The notes under the pieces were generated by a model that saw only the letters and a program-made list of their open reading frames with translations, searched no databases and was not told the origin of the DNA. A program made the translations under genes and the position numbers. From Pacificoceanicola sp048553275 (lineage in GTDB: Bacteria > Pseudomonadota > Alphaproteobacteria > Rhodobacterales > Rhodobacteraceae): 64,000 nucleotides of DNA. The stretch spans positions 124,001-188,000 of the forward strand of contig NZ_JBLZMW010000005.1 in the NCBI RefSeq assembly GCF_048553275.1, written 5' to 3'. Shown here one piece after another: positions 63,742-64,000 of the stretch (its first letter is position 1; each line of letters starts with the position of its first letter).

Positions 63742-64000
63742 ATGACCGACCTGACACCCCGCGAAATCGTCTCCGAACTCGACCGCTTCATCATTGGCCA
63801 AGCCGACGCCAAGCGCGCCGTCGCCGTCGCCCTGCGCAACCGCTGGCGCCGCAAGCAGCTTGCCGATGACCTGCGCGACGAGGTCTATCCGAAGAATATC
63901 CTGATGATCGGCCCGACCGGCGTCGGCAAGACGGAAATCTCCCGCCGCCTCGCAAAACTCGCCCGCGCGCCCTTCATCAAGGTCGAAGCGACCAAGTTCA
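63742..64000 (+). CDS. hslU: HslU ATPase subunit, truncated by the window edge
   Basis: The first 86 residues are readable: 'MTDLTPREIVSELDRFIIGQ', 'ALRNRWRRKQL' and Walker A 'IGPTGVGKTEISRRLAKL'. It is the AAA+ unfoldase of HslVU and runs off the right edge. RBS AGGAAG precedes it. Confidence 0.96.
   Translation, partial: MTDLTPREIVSELDRFIIGQADAKRAVAVALRNRWRRKQLADDLRDEVYPKNILMIGPTGVGKTEISRRLAKLARAPFIKVEATKF

Noticed and set aside
1..64000. Phage capsid, portal, terminase or lysis genes indicating a prophage
   Set aside because: None are present; DUF4157, DUF4255 and the AAA+ ATPase point to an eCIS instead.
1..64000. CRISPR array, insertion sequence or integrase
   Set aside because: No spaced direct repeats, transposase motifs or tyrosine/serine recombinase were seen.

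Overview
The window looks like a chromosome segment of an alphaproteobacterium of the Rhodobacterales (Roseobacter/Rhodobacter type). The basis is the regB–senC/regA redox locus, the hemD–mic60-like–hemY cluster, the tsaE–amgK–murU–addB–addA–trxA–hslV–hslU order, high G+C and dense, overlapping genes. The taxon is inferred from gene content; no database search was run.

Region 1 (about 1.3–31.0 kb) is one long plus-strand operon of 19 genes. It encodes an extracellular contractile injection system (eCIS), a phage-tail-like particle related to Afp/PVC/MAC. In order: sheath, tube, zinc-ribbon tail-assembly protein, Pro/Asp-rich linker, DUF4255 cap protein, AAA+ ATPase, a 77-aa protein, a giant 2316-aa protein with two DUF4157 (eCIS core) HExxH domains, a CIS_tube/Afp7-type protein, a LysM-like protein, a gpD-like hub, a gpV-like spike, a PAAR-like tip candidate, a gp25-like wedge, two baseplate-J proteins, a tail-protein-I-like protein, a right-handed beta-helix fibre and a small terminal protein. 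A strong intrinsic terminator closes the operon at 31.03–31.06 kb. Most junctions are ATGA or TGATG overlaps, so the genes are probably co-translated.

Region 2 (31.07–35.94 kb) is an accessory cassette: a 37-aa peptide gene missing from a long-ORF scan, a thioesterase-like hydrolase with a Cys nucleophile, an LGGxS carrier protein, an AMP-forming ligase and a HExxH putative peptide beta-hydroxylase. A secreted fibre-like protein follows. A paralogue of that fibre, in the same orientation, is cut by the left edge of the window (1–795). Two related exported proteins therefore bracket the injection system and the cassette.

Region 3 (36.7–64.0 kb) is housekeeping sequence: tRNA-Thr(CGU), hemY/mic60-like/hemD, tsaD–gpsA–yciI-like–EVE, a DUF2853 gene, a ketopantoate-reductase-like gene, ahcY, an FkbM methyltransferase, HD hydrolase and GNAT genes, a lipoprotein, regA/senC/regB, a PAS protein, tsaE, amgK, murU, addB, addA, trxA, hslV and the start of hslU.

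I saw no CRISPR array, insertion sequence, integrase or rRNA gene.
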